From assembly GCF_014638355.1 (NCBI RefSeq), contig NZ_BMFK01000001.1:945160-1009159 (forward strand): 64,000 nucleotides of DNA, written 5' to 3'. The position numbers and the translations under genes were made by a program. Positions 54,029-62,919 of this stretch are shown here, piece after piece (position 1 is the stretch's first letter; the number at the start of each line of letters is the position of its first letter). This DNA is from Priestia taiwanensis (GTDB lineage: Bacteria > Bacillota > Bacilli > Bacillales > Bacillaceae_G). The notes beneath the pieces are model-generated. The model did not search any database and had not been told where the DNA came from. It saw only the letters and a program-made list of their open reading frames with translations.

Positions 54029-55333
54029 TTATATCTTCCTAAGCGTGAAACTCCCACCATCACAATCTAGGTATTCTATACTTTCGATACCACCTGATAG
54101 TGTATAGTGAAAGATTAGTTGCTCATGAATCATCTCTGTTGAAAAAATTGTTCTTGTTAATTCCTCATTTGTTAAGATCAGTTGAAATTTATATAGTTCC
54201 CCATATTTTTTAGAAAGTGTTAAATAGAGACCTTCTGGTTGCAGAGAAATCTCGAGAACTTTTGTTTCATCTTCTTGAAGAACATACTTACCCGTAATAG
54301 ATTCTATCTTCTTCGTTGATGGTACTGGTACAAGTGGAGCTGGCAACATAACATCTTCACCAAAAATGACCTTTGCTAAGTCTTTCATTAAAGGCATTGC
54401 TGGTGTCATATTCACATTACTTAAAAAGATAATTGTCAATTGCTCACTAACAAAGCGAAGAAATATACTAGAAAAACCACTAATATCTCCCCAATGATAC
54501 ATACATTTTCGCCCTAATACTTTGGACACCATCCAACCAGATGCATATGGCGTAAGACTAGGTGTTAACATTTTCTCCGTTAAATCTTTGCTTAATAAAT
54601 GAGAGGTTTTCAACGCATAATCCCAAATAAATAAATCTTCTGTTGTAGAATATAATCCGTACGCGCCTAAAGGAAAAGATAAGTCAGCATGAGCCGGATA
54701 AATCATTTCTTCCCAAAATGAGTAGCCGGCAGCAAGATTCGGAATGATTTTCTTCCCGTTATCACAACCTGTATTTTTCATCCCAAGCGGTTCACATATA
54801 TTCTCTTGTATATACTCTGGATATGTTCTCCCAGAAACAACTTCAATAATAGATGTTAACAGTGCATAGCCAGAATTAGAATAAGCAAATTTACTTCCAG
54901 GCGCGAATTCTACTCCTCTATCTTTGAACGTTTCGATAAGCTGTGGTAAAGACAATGGCAGTCGCATTGTATATGACCAAAAGTCTGGAAATCCCGTATA
55001 ATTAGGAATACCAGAACTATGTGTTAAACAATGATAAATTGTAATTTGGTGGCCGTTCGGATAGTGTGGGAGATACTGTGCGATATAGTCATCTATATGT
55101 AATTTTCCTTTTTCATGTAATTGAAAAATAGCCATCGCAGTGAAGGATTTACTAATAGAACCGATACGATATTTCGTTGTAGGCTCATTAGGCACGTTAT
55201 ATTCTATATTGGCCATCCCAAATCCCTTATTCACAAGAAGCATTTCATTCGATGCAACTAATATCGAACCTTTTAAATAACTGTTTCGATCGTATGAATC
55301 AATCCAATTATTAATCCTCTCTCCTAACTTCAC
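54029..55333 (-). CDS. Class-C-beta-lactamase-like serine hydrolase
   Basis: 434 residues. Catalytic Ser59-x-x-Lys62 (GSISKSF), the Tyr-Ser-Asn triad in FAYSNSGYAL (about 150) and HWGDISGFSS near 283. The family contains esterases, D-peptidases and PBP-like proteins. There is no signal peptide, so a cytoplasmic esterase is probable. A C-terminal 100-residue beta domain (SITGKYVLQEDETK) is added. GTG start 55333, 9 bases after GGGAG. Confidence 0.78.
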   Translation of the reverse strand: MKLGERINNWIDSYDRNSYLKGSILVASNEMLLVNKGFGMANIEYNVPNEPTTKYRIGSISKSFTAMAIFQLHEKGKLHIDDYIAQYLPHYPNGHQITIYHCLTHSSGIPNYTGFPDFWSYTMRLPLSLPQLIETFKDRGVEFAPGSKFAYSNSGYALLTSIIEVVSGRTYPEYIQENICEPLGMKNTGCDNGKKIIPNLAAGYSFWEEMIYPAHADLSFPLGAYGLYSTTEDLFIWDYALKTSHLLSKDLTEKMLTPSLTPYASGWMVSKVLGRKCMYHWGDISGFSSIFLRFVSEQLTIIFLSNVNMTPAMPLMKDLAKVIFGEDVMLPAPLVPVPSTKKIESITGKYVLQEDETKVLEISLQPEGLYLTLSKKYGELYKFQLILTNEELTRTIFSTEMIHEQLIFHYTLSGGIESIEYLDCDGGSFTLRKI

Positions 55334-55360
55334 CTACTTCCACTCCCCTTTCCTTTCCTT

Positions 55361-55867
55361 TCACTCACCTATTTCCTTATAATATAAAACCGTATCATGA
55401 TAGACATTTTCTGAAAGTGAATATGTAAACTTCGGAATTCTTCCACATATCGTATATCCAATTGTTTGATAGAAGTCGTTCGAACCATCCCCTGCACGTG
55501 TATCTAACACTAACAATGTGCATTTCTTTTGTTTTGCCTTCTCTTCAAGCTGACGCATGAGTCGGTGCGCTACTCCTTTTCTTCTAGCGTTAGGATGCAC
55601 CATTAATTTGGCAACTTCCCCGCGGTGTAATCCATTCTCACGATTGCATACATGTAGTTGTACCGTGCCAACTAATTCATTGTTATCATATGCGACGAAT
55701 AAAATCACACCTTTTTTCAAAAGATTTGCCCAGTATGTCCGAGCAATCTCTTCCTGAACGGGATCATGAAACCCAAGAGACGCCCCCTCCGCTACCACAT
55801 CTATAAGAAGATCGATTAATTCCTCTTGCTCTGAGTACAATAATTCCGTAACCTCTTTTATCTTCAT
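55361..55867 (-). CDS. GNAT N-acetyltransferase
   Basis: 168 residues. Acetyl-CoA motif VAKLMVHPNARRKGVAHRLM (about 84-103), end TIGYTICGRIPKFTYSLS. Start ATG 55867, after AGAGAGG; upstream in-frame codons lack a site. Substrate unknown. Confidence 0.8.
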   Translation of the reverse strand: MKIKEVTELLYSEQEELIDLLIDVVAEGASLGFHDPVQEEIARTYWANLLKKGVILFVAYDNNELVGTVQLHVCNRENGLHRGEVAKLMVHPNARRKGVAHRLMRQLEEKAKQKKCTLLVLDTRAGDGSNDFYQTIGYTICGRIPKFTYSLSENVYHDTVLYYKEIGE

Positions 55868-55900
55868 TTTCTTCCTCTCTTTCATACCATCAGAATAAAC

Positions 55901-56740
55901 TTACAACGTCGTTCGTACATCCCATAACTCTGGGAAAAAGCGATGATCTAATACTTTCTTTAGATATGTAACACCTGATGATCCACCAGTTCCTACTTTA
56001 TGCCCAATAATACGTTCAACTGTCTTCATATGACGGAAACGCCACTGTTGAAGCCAATCCTCAATGTCAATTAACTTCTCCGCAAGTTCATACAAATCCC
56101 AATACTTCTCCACGTTAGAATAGACAGCACACCACGCCTTTGCGACTGAATCGTCACTCTTATATGGGTTTGTCACATCACGTGTAAGTATTTCTTCGTT
56201 AATATGCAACCCTTCTCTTGCAAGTGCACGAATCGCTACATCGTATAAGCTAGGTGCTGCATATGCCTCTTGTAATATGTTCAAAAGTTCTGTATCTTTT
56301 TCATAAATAGTAAGAACATGCGGTGTTTTATATCCCAGTGCAAATTCAATCATACGATACTGATAGGACTGGAACCCGGAAGATTGACCAAGTTCGTCTC
56401 GGAATTCCAAATATTCCGACGGCGTTAACGTTGAGAGTACGTCCCATGCATGAATAATTTGTGATTGAATTTTCGATACACGTGCTAACATTTTAAAAGC
56501 CGGAGAAAGTTCTCCGTTACTTATACTTATAATCGCAGCTCTTATTTCATGCAACATTAGCTTCATCCACAACTCACTTACTTGATGAATAACGATGAAT
56601 AACATTTCATCATGATGATCTGATAAACGCTGTTGGCTACTAAGTAACGTTTCTAACTTTAAATAATCACCATACGTCATATTGTTACGAAAATCAGTAT
56701 GAATGCCAGCTTCTATTTTATCCACTTGTTTATCTGTCAT
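55901..56740 (-). CDS. kynA: Tryptophan 2,3-dioxygenase
   Basis: Haem enzyme of 279 residues that opens the indole ring of tryptophan to N-formylkynurenine. Distal substrate-binding part [17 protein letters not shown] (about 19-35), [20 protein letters not shown] (about 48-67), and haem-binding His in [21 protein letters not shown] (near 230; split as [20 protein letters not shown]). Start ATG 56740, overlapping the kynB end by 11 bases. Last of the kynU-kynB-kynA operon. Confidence 0.92.
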   Translation of the reverse strand: MTDKQVDKIEAGIHTDFRNNMTYGDYLKLETLLSSQQRLSDHHDEMLFIVIHQVSELWMKLMLHEIRAAIISISNGELSPAFKMLARVSKIQSQIIHAWDVLSTLTPSEYLEFRDELGQSSGFQSYQYRMIEFALGYKTPHVLTIYEKDTELLNILQEAYAAPSLYDVAIRALAREGLHINEEILTRDVTNPYKSDDSVAKAWCAVYSNVEKYWDLYELAEKLIDIEDWLQQWRFRHMKTVERIIGHKVGTGGSSGVTYLKKVLDHRFFPELWDVRTTL

Positions 56741-57377
56741 CACTCTTCTCCCCCTCTATCTCTCGTAATACAGCGCGAACCGGGCTACCATCAGCGTCTT
56801 GCAATGCTAATGGCAAAGCAATAAGTTCATATTCCCCTTCTTTTACATGGTGAAGAACTAGATTCTCCAAAATGTGAATACCATGTGCAAACAAAGCATG
56901 GTGCGCTACTAACTCTTTACTTTCCACTGGATCAACAGAAGGAACATCGACTCCAATTAATTGAACGCCTTTCGCACATAAATACGATGCAGCCGCCTCT
57001 TCGATATACGGAATATAACGAGGGAATTCACTATCACTTGCATTTGGCGATAATTTGAGTAAAAGACGACTCACTCCACCTAACTGATAGTTTTCTAACT
57101 CTTTTATCCCAACTTGCTCAAACATAGAGACATCAATTACTCTTGCTTTTCCTATATATACGTTAATATCTAAATCTAGCACCTTTTTTCCGTTGTTATC
57201 AAAATGGAATGGTGCATCTACATGTGTTCCAGTATGAGTACTCATTGTTATTTTGCCGACATTTACTGAGCCACTTTGTTCCATCGGCCAATTTACTACA
57301 TAGGAAAAAGGGGTATCACCTGGCCAAACAGCAATATCATTCGTTAACGCTTGTGAAATATCTATCCATTTCTTCAT
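56730..57377 (-). CDS. kynB: Kynurenine formamidase
   Basis: 215-residue metal-dependent cyclase/formamidase. Zinc-binding [12 protein letters not shown] (about 47-58) and WPGDTPFSY (about 18-26). Converts N-formylkynurenine to kynurenine. Three bases downstream of kynU. Confidence 0.9.
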   Translation of the reverse strand: MKKWIDISQALTNDIAVWPGDTPFSYVVNWPMEQSGSVNVGKITMSTHTGTHVDAPFHFDNNGKKVLDLDINVYIGKARVIDVSMFEQVGIKELENYQLGGVSRLLLKLSPNASDSEFPRYIPYIEEAAASYLCAKGVQLIGVDVPSVDPVESKELVAHHALFAHGIHILENLVLHHVKEGEYELIALPLALQDADGSPVRAVLREIEGEKSDDR

Positions 57378-57380
57378 TGG

Positions 57381-58661
57381 CTATGCAACTACCTCTCGTG
57401 TATTTTCAAACTGCTTATATTGTTCTTTTTCCATAATTGTTTTTAGCGTTTGTACTGCTCTATGTACATTTTCAAATGAATTATAAAGGGCAACAGGTGC
57501 GAGACGAATACCATTCGGTGTACGGAAGTCTGGAATAACCTGATTTGCTTTCAATGCTTTACATATACGAGCTGCTTCTGGATGTTCCAAATAAACATGT
57601 CCACCACGTCGATGATCTTCTAATGGATTCGCAATAATAAAGCCATAGTTACTTAATTCTATTTCAATTAAATCCATCATATAACGAGTCAACTGTAATG
57701 ACTTTTCTCGTAATCGTCCCATCGTTGCTTCTTGGAATAATTCGAGAGAACCTAATAACGGCGCAAGACTTAACATATGTGGTGTACCAATTTGGTATGC
57801 TCCAGCATGTTCAGCATGTGTTAACATATGTTCCATATCAAATTGTTTCTCTTTCTTTGAACCAAACCAACCGCCGAGGCCCGGCATCGTACCGAAATGT
57901 TTCTTGTTCATATACAAACCAGCAACTGCCCCAGGTCCTGCATTCAAGTACTTATAATGGCACCATACAGCGAAATCTACACCCCATTCAGATAATTCAT
58001 GAGGAATTGCACCAATTGAGTGACATAAATCAAATCCTATTATAATATTTCGTTTATGTGCCTCCTCTGTCAGAAGCTTCATATCTAATATTTGTCCACT
58101 TCGATATAACACGCTCGGTAATAAAATAAGTGCCACATCTTCTGTCATTGCTTGGATAATAGCCTGTTCGGATAGTATACGGCCATCAGTGCTTTTCACA
58201 CGAATAAGATGTTCATCCGGGTCATATCCCTTCAAGCGAAGTTGGCTTTGTAATGCATAAATATCAGAGGGAAATGTTAATTCGTCAGCAAGTATTTTTG
58301 TTCTTTTTGCAGTAGGCTTATACAATGTTGCAACTGCCTGATGAATATTCGTCGTAGTAGAACCAGTTACAATTATCTCTTCTGAAGCGGTGCCAATTAA
58401 GGGAGCAAGAGATGATCCTAGCTGTTCAGATACATAAAACCATGGATTTTCTCCTAATGTCCACCCGTCAATCCCTAATTCTTTCCACGAATTCAATAAA
58501 GACAATAATGATTTCTCTGCTCTTTTGGATAACAATCCCAAAGAATTTCCATCTAAATAAATCGTACCTTCTTTTTGATAGAACTCTCCGCGGAATGATG
58601 CCAATGCATCTTGCTGGTCTAAAAGTTGCGCATAAGAAAGAGTCGTGTCTACATGTCTCAT
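57381..58661 (-). CDS. kynU: Kynureninase
   Basis: 426-residue PLP enzyme (fold type I) that turns kynurenine into anthranilate and alanine. Features: [15 protein letters not shown] (about 34-48), [14 protein letters not shown] (near 92), [16 protein letters not shown] with the PLP Asp/His pair, and the PLP lysine in [12 protein letters not shown] (about 229). Start ATG 58661, after GGAAGG. First gene of the operon; product may feed anthranilate or energy pathways. Confidence 0.92.
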   Translation of the reverse strand: MRHVDTTLSYAQLLDQQDALASFRGEFYQKEGTIYLDGNSLGLLSKRAEKSLLSLLNSWKELGIDGWTLGENPWFYVSEQLGSSLAPLIGTASEEIIVTGSTTTNIHQAVATLYKPTAKRTKILADELTFPSDIYALQSQLRLKGYDPDEHLIRVKSTDGRILSEQAIIQAMTEDVALILLPSVLYRSGQILDMKLLTEEAHKRNIIIGFDLCHSIGAIPHELSEWGVDFAVWCHYKYLNAGPGAVAGLYMNKKHFGTMPGLGGWFGSKKEKQFDMEHMLTHAEHAGAYQIGTPHMLSLAPLLGSLELFQEATMGRLREKSLQLTRYMMDLIEIELSNYGFIIANPLEDHRRGGHVYLEHPEAARICKALKANQVIPDFRTPNGIRLAPVALYNSFENVHRAVQTLKTIMEKEQYKQFENTREVVA

Positions 58662-58701
58662 ACATTAACCTTCCTTTTTTAAAAAGTTTTTTATATTCTG
58701 A

Positions 58702-58730
58702 ATTTTATACCTTTTAATGAGATATGTAAA
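58702..58730 (-). promoter_or_regulatory. Probable promoter of the kyn operon
   Basis: Minus strand TTTACA (58725-58730), 17-bp spacer, TAAAAT (58702-58707). Confidence 0.45.
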
Positions 58731-58747
58731 CAAACCTCTCCCTTTAC

Positions 58748-59203
58748 TTACACGAACGACTTCTCCATCTTTACTAGTGTCAGCTTATCAGTTAGATAGA
58801 TTTCTTCTACTAATCGAAATCCAAATCGCTTATATAGATGAATTGCAGGAGTATTTTTCTTTGCTGTCGACACAATAACTTTGTCTAGTTGCTTAGGTAA
58901 ATATAGTACCTTCTTCATCAATTCCTGCGCGATTCCTCTTCGAAAATGCGTTGGTTTCACAATAACACGATGAATATCGAGAACATTATCTACTACCTTA
59001 TAGGAAATTGCACCTACTAACTTGTTTTCCATGTAATATCCATAAAATGTTTCTTGTGAAGCTTGCAATACTTCCAATGTTTCCTTTAATGGTGGCAAAT
59101 CATGAAAATCAATTAAATTCGCTTCTACCTTATATGACTCTAGTTGCATAGTATATAACTCTTTCGCTGTTTCTTGATTATCTACATCCAATAAACAAAT
59201 CAT
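58748..59203 (-). CDS. GNAT N-acetyltransferase
   Basis: 151 residues. Acetyl-CoA motif IHRVIVKPTHFRRGIAQELM (about 76-95) and ending NTPAIHLYKRFGFRLVEEIY. AAGGAG precedes ATG 59203. May be read with the kyn genes downstream, but a 41-base gap with its own promoter lies between. Confidence 0.82.
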   Translation of the reverse strand: MICLLDVDNQETAKELYTMQLESYKVEANLIDFHDLPPLKETLEVLQASQETFYGYYMENKLVGAISYKVVDNVLDIHRVIVKPTHFRRGIAQELMKKVLYLPKQLDKVIVSTAKKNTPAIHLYKRFGFRLVEEIYLTDKLTLVKMEKSFV

Positions 59204-59326
59204 CTCTGCATTCTCCTTTTATTTTTCTAGACAATAGCATCTATATATTTTCGATAAATGAGCTAAACGTACAAGCAAGGCATGGACGTTATACATATAG
59301 TGACTAAAGAAAGGGAGGGATTATTC

Positions 59327-59767
59327 ATGTACTATGATACATGTCGTAAGTACGAAGGTAAAGTAGTAAAAATCCGTGATAAGCATGGTCAGCTACACGT
59401 TGGAAAAATTACAAAAGTAGAGCGTGACCGCGTGTGGATTGAACCAACTTCATCCGATCGTGATGGACGCAAAGGTGAAAAAGAATGTTCTCGTAAAGAT
59501 AAAAAAAGACGTGAGCACAAAAATTCACATAGAAGAGAACGAGATGATTTCTTCAATAACAGCTTCTTCTACAACGGTGATGGCGGGTATGATAATAATG
59601 GCAAGAAACGTCGCCGTCGTCGTAAAAAACGTGATTGCGGCGGTGACGTATGCGCTTATGATGGCGGATATGGTCGTGGTGGCGGCTGGGGTTGGGGCTG
59701 GGGCGGCTATCCTATCGCCTTTGGTTTCATTACTGGTATCGCTCTTGCTGCTTTATTCTTCTTCTAA
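59327..59767 (+). CDS. Low-complexity basic protein, likely spore surface
   Basis: 146 residues. An N-terminal RNA- or metal-like beta domain of 40 residues (CRKYEGKVVKIRDKHGQLHV), a basic Lys/Arg-rich centre (KKRRRRRKKRD), then a Gly/Trp-rich stretch (GGYGRGGGWGWGWGGY) and a hydrophobic C-terminus (FGFITGIALAALFFF). Composition and neighbours suggest a coat or exosporium component; no family was recognised. ATG 59327 after GGGAGG. Confidence 0.6.
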   Translation: MYYDTCRKYEGKVVKIRDKHGQLHVGKITKVERDRVWIEPTSSDRDGRKGEKECSRKDKKRREHKNSHRRERDDFFNNSFFYNGDGGYDNNGKKRRRRRKKRDCGGDVCAYDGGYGRGGGWGWGWGGYPIAFGFITGIALAALFFF

Positions 59768-59778
59768 TAAAATACGAG

Positions 59779-59809
59779 AAGCCGACTTCATCGTCGGCTT
59801 TTATTTTTT
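59779..59809 (+). terminator. Terminator, partly shared with the convergent gene
   Basis: AAGCCGAC with GTCGGCTT and T-rich tail; overlaps the 3' end of the methyltransferase. Confidence 0.75.
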
Positions 59810-60511
59810 GCATATAAATACCCGGTGCCCTAATACCTCTCTATATTTCTCGGTGATATGTTGATGCGTACTCCATACATTCCATAAGTGTGAAGGAATG
59901 GGGTGATTCAACATTGTCTCACCATTATGAGGGGTTGTTTCCGCAATTGTTTGTCTCAACAATACTTTGTATTTGGAAAATCCTGCTCTTGCAAATGACA
60001 TACGCCACTCTTCCTCAGTTAAGATGTTAGGAATATTATATAACTGACAAATCTCTTTTTCTTCTTCCTTTTGAAGTTGCTTTTCTTTTGTCATTTCAAT
60101 AGCTAGTAATACTCCATCTTTTTTTAACACTCTCGTATACTCTTTTAGCGCAGCTGGGATATAACAAAAAGCTGTTACTGATTCAGAAATAATGATGTCA
60201 AATCTTGAATCTTGAAAAGGTAGGTTCTCTGCTTGTGCATTGAATAATTTAATAGGCAGCTGTAATTGATGAAATTTCCGTTGTGCTTTTGCAAACATCT
60301 CACTGTTCGGTTCGATCGCTGAAACATCACATTTATATTGTTCATATATGTAACCAGCTGTTTTTCCTGTTCCACACCCTACTTCTAACACACTCATTCC
60401 ACTCGCAATTCTAACAGCTCCTAACATTTTTTTTGTTAATTCAAATCCACCTGGGTGGGCCTCTTCTACACCTAAATATGCTAACAAGTCAAAGTAGCTA
60501 CAATTATTCAT
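59801..60511 (-). CDS. Class I SAM-dependent methyltransferase
   Basis: 236 residues. SAM motif I is MSVLEVGCGTGKTAGYIYEQ (about 39-58), motif post-I ISAIEPNSEMFAKAQ, motif II FDIIISESVTAFCYIP. Substrate unknown. GGAG before ATG 60511. Confidence 0.83.
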   Translation of the reverse strand: MNNCSYFDLLAYLGVEEAHPGGFELTKKMLGAVRIASGMSVLEVGCGTGKTAGYIYEQYKCDVSAIEPNSEMFAKAQRKFHQLQLPIKLFNAQAENLPFQDSRFDIIISESVTAFCYIPAALKEYTRVLKKDGVLLAIEMTKEKQLQKEEEKEICQLYNIPNILTEEEWRMSFARAGFSKYKVLLRQTIAETTPHNGETMLNHPIPSHLWNVWSTHQHITEKYREVLGHRVFICKK

Positions 60512-60761
60512 AACATATTCTCCTTCCGTAACTCACTTCCCATTTCACGTAGATGGAGTATTTATATAATTATATGTATCGCCTCCATCATGTATAAACA
60601 TTTTCATGTACAATTCAAAATCTATTTTTCTATGTTTATACACCATAAACACAATCCCATTGTCTATCACAAGAATAAGATAACTATAAAGTTAAACTTC
60701 AATTAGTGGGCTTATTGTCGCTTGTTAATGAAGAATAAATAATGAAAAGGAGTTGTTACAT

Positions 60762-61262
60762 GTGTCACTCATCGAGAATATGGACAACATGTTCTTTGGA
60801 CCAAGAAATCGGCGAAACCGACGAAATCAAGAAGAGAGCCAAGATAGACGGCGGAGACGAAAGAAAAAGAATAGACAAAATAGAAGCAATAGAATAGATA
60901 ATCGTCGTAGTATTAACATTAATAATACAAACACGAATACGAACACAAATACCAACACTGACACAAATACGAATACAAATACTATTAGGGACAACGATGG
61001 CGTTAACAATAACAGCACTAACAATAATTCTAATAATAATATCCGACGAGAAGAAGATGGACGTCGCTTTCGCTCCACAGGCGCTGGCGTTCTATTTGGT
61101 ATACCTGTTGGAACAACAGTATATATTCGCATTGGTACTAGGGCAGAAAGAAGAGCCGTTTTTCAAGGCTTAGTTAATGAAATTGCATTATTTACTATTC
61201 CCGCTTCTCAAGGTATAGTACGAGTGCCTCTGTCTAATGTTACGTCAGTTCGAATAGCATAA
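60762..61262 (+). CDS. Asn/Thr-repeat protein, likely spore surface
   Basis: 166 residues from GTG 60762, 9 bases after AAAAGGAG. Arg/Asn-rich beginning (RNRRNRRNQEESQDRRRRRK), an alternating Asn-Thr tract (INNTNTNTNTNTNTDTNTNT), an Asn-rich tract, then a compact 65-residue beta domain (GVLFGIPVGTTVYIRIGTRA...SNVTSVRIA). Repeats of this kind are common in Bacillus spore coat and exosporium. Function unknown. Confidence 0.6.
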   Translation: MSLIENMDNMFFGPRNRRNRRNQEESQDRRRRRKKKNRQNRSNRIDNRRSININNTNTNTNTNTNTDTNTNTNTIRDNDGVNNNSTNNNSNNNIRREEDGRRFRSTGAGVLFGIPVGTTVYIRIGTRAERRAVFQGLVNEIALFTIPASQGIVRVPLSNVTSVRIA

Positions 61263-61267
61263 TGTAT

Positions 61268-61309
61268 AAATAAAAAGACCTCACAGAAATGTGTGAGGTC
61301 TTTTTATTT
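61268..61309. terminator. Bidirectional terminator
   Basis: AAATAAAAAGACCTCACA with its complement, 17-18 bp, between convergent genes. Confidence 0.87.
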
Positions 61310-61311
61310 GA

Positions 61312-61656
61312 TTACCACCAGCGATTTTTGCAACCGCAGTTACAATTTCTTGAATAGCCAGTTAACGTTCTACAACCAGGACCTTTTTGTTTCTTGCATC
61401 CACAACCGCCGCTATGGCCACCACTATGACCGCCGTAACTAGATTTTCTGCATCCGCAACCACTGCTTGAGCCGCCTCCGTGTCCACCGCATCCACAACG
61501 TTTTTTGCATCCGCAACCGCTATGACCGCCATCATCATTTCCCTTACACGTACAAGTACATTTACATTTACAAGTGCAATTGTTTCCACCGTTGTTTCCG
61601 CCACCGTTGCAACCACAGTCATGTTCTTTAGTGAATTCTTCTTCATGATATCCCAT
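61312..61656 (-). CDS. Cys/Gly-rich protein, probably spore coat
   Basis: 114 residues rich in Cys, Gly and His: DCGCNGGGNNGGNNCTCKCK, then repeats GCGCKK, GCGCRK and the end GYSRNCNCGCKNRWW. AGGAGG precedes ATG 61656. A sigma-K-type promoter lies 44 bases upstream, indicating expression in the mother cell late in sporulation. The many Cys would crosslink the coat. I do not see the modification genes a peptide antibiotic would need beside it. Confidence 0.65.
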   Translation of the reverse strand: MGYHEEEFTKEHDCGCNGGGNNGGNNCTCKCKCTCTCKGNDDGGHSGCGCKKRCGCGGHGGGSSSGCGCRKSSYGGHSGGHSGGCGCKKQKGPGCRTLTGYSRNCNCGCKNRWW

Positions 61657-61699
61657 ATTCTCTTTCCTCCTTCTAAAATTGGTAATCTTATTTCTCTAC

Positions 61700-61726
61700 T
61701 AACATATGAAAGAAAGAAAAATATGT
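61700..61726 (-). promoter_or_regulatory. Sigma-K promoter
   Basis: Minus strand AC (61725-61726), 16 bases, CATATGTTA (61700-61708). This equals the sigma-K consensus AC-N16-CATANNNTA. Confidence 0.65.
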
Positions 61727-61775
61727 AAGGATACTTGTCTTTGTTTTGAAAAAAAGGCGGGTACCTTTTTCAAAG

Positions 61776-61812
61776 AAAAAACCAATGTACATTAAGCATA
61801 CATTGGCTTTTT
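61776..61812 (-). terminator. Terminator of the CotG/ExsB-like gene
   Basis: AAAAACCAATGTA with TACATTGGCTTTTT, with a long T-run on the minus strand. Confidence 0.8.
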
Positions 61813-61827
61813 GACCTACCTATCTCT

Positions 61828-62385
61828 CTACCAACAATGCCATCCGCAACCATGCTGTTGATATTCGTGGTTATCATACGAAGATTGTTTGTACTCATTC
61901 TTCTCAGGACGATCACGCTTTTTAGACTTTTCGCATTCACTATGCACAGGTTTCTCTTTTCGCTTCGAACTATCTCTTCTACCCTCACGTTTTGAATCAC
62001 TTTTATCACGATTTCTTCTACCTTCACGCTTTGAATCGCCCTTATCACGGTCTCTTCTACTTCCATACTTTGAATCGCTCTTATCACGGTCTTTTCTACT
62101 TCCATACTTTGAATCGCTCTGATCACGATCTTTTCTACTTCCATACTTTGAATCGCTCTTATCACGGTCTCTTCTACTTCCATACTTTGAATCGCTCTTA
62201 TCACGGTCTCTTCTACTTCCATACTTTGAATCACTCTTATCACGATCTTTTCTACTTCCATACTTTGAATCGCTCTTATCACGGTCTTTTCTATCTGAAC
62301 GCACACTTTCTTTATCACGTCTTCTATAAGACTTTTCGTCTTTGTACGAAGAATCTTTTCTGCGCTTTTCTCTATACTCCGCCAT
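61828..62385 (-). CDS. CotG/ExsB-like spore protein with 13-residue repeats
   Basis: 185 residues, extremely basic and Ser-rich. Eight 13-residue repeats of the type RKDRDKSDSKYGS (about 33-135), six near-perfect and two drifted (GDSKREG), flanked by Lys/Arg/Ser stretches and a C-terminus HEYQQHGCGWHCW. The many Ser next to Arg/Lys suit phosphorylation. It resembles ExsB of B. anthracis and CotG of B. subtilis, exosporium/coat assembly proteins. Start ATG 62385, 7 bases after GGGGG. Confidence 0.75.
   Translation of the reverse strand: MAEYREKRRKDSSYKDEKSYRRRDKESVRSDRKDRDKSDSKYGSRKDRDKSDSKYGSRRDRDKSDSKYGSRRDRDKSDSKYGSRKDRDQSDSKYGSRKDRDKSDSKYGSRRDRDKGDSKREGRRNRDKSDSKREGRRDSSKRKEKPVHSECEKSKKRDRPEKNEYKQSSYDNHEYQQHGCGWHCW
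62040..62292 (-). repeat. 39-bp in-frame tandem repeat
   Basis: CCATACTTTGAATC recurs at 62063, 62102, 62141, 62180, 62219 and 62258, exactly 39 bp apart. Each unit encodes 13 residues. Likely to vary in copy number between strains. Confidence 0.9.
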
Positions 62386-62582
62386 CTTACAGCCCCCTTT
62401 CACCTAACATATAGCCTCTTCCCTATAACATACGTTTAGATACACATATTTGCATGAGACAAGCGACTATTTTTCCATCGTATGCAGATGCAAAATTTAT
62501 CGAAATAAAAATAAAACAGCATATAGAAATAAATATTATAATTAATTGTGAAGAAAATCACAATTAAGGTGGAGGATAAATA

Positions 62583-62873
62583 ATGCGAGCAGTAATTATT
62601 TACACAAAGGGGCCTGCTTGGATTGACGATAAACCATTTTGGGAACAGGGATTACATCCACATCGTCTTTACTTAGTCGATGTCTTACAAGACCGCTTAG
62701 TTTCTGCTGGACCATTCACCGACCATACTGGTGGTTTAGTCATTATCAATGTTGAAACGTTAGAAGAAGCGGAAGAAGTTACGGAAAACGATCCTGCTGT
62801 ACTAGAAGAAAAATTCACCTACGAAGTTCATCCTTGGAAACCATTAGAAGGATTATTTGTGGAAAACGGATAA
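62583..62873 (+). CDS. YciI-family protein
   Basis: 96-residue ferredoxin-like YciI protein. IIYTKGPAWIDDKPFWEQGL at the start and RLVSAGPFTDHTGGLVII (about 38-55) with the conserved His; FTYEVHPWKPLEG near the end. Members are small dimeric enzymes or accessory domains, role uncertain. GGTGGAGG before ATG 62583. Confidence 0.83.
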   Translation: MRAVIIYTKGPAWIDDKPFWEQGLHPHRLYLVDVLQDRLVSAGPFTDHTGGLVIINVETLEEAEEVTENDPAVLEEKFTYEVHPWKPLEGLFVENG

Positions 62874-62875
62874 TA

Positions 62876-62908
62876 AAAAAGCGAACTAGCCATAGGCTAG
62901 TTCGCTTT
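62876..62908. terminator. Bidirectional terminator
   Basis: GCGAACTAGCC with GGCTAGTTCGC plus A and T runs. Confidence 0.87.
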
Positions 62909-62919
62909 CACATGCTTAC

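Noticed and set aside
61312..61656. Cys-rich protein as a second thiazole-peptide precursor
   Set aside because: No modification genes are adjacent, and a sigma-K promoter plus coat-like neighbours point to a spore protein.
62040..62292. Evenly spaced repeats as a possible CRISPR array
   Set aside because: The 39-bp period has no spacers and is in frame with a Ser/Arg-rich coding repeat.
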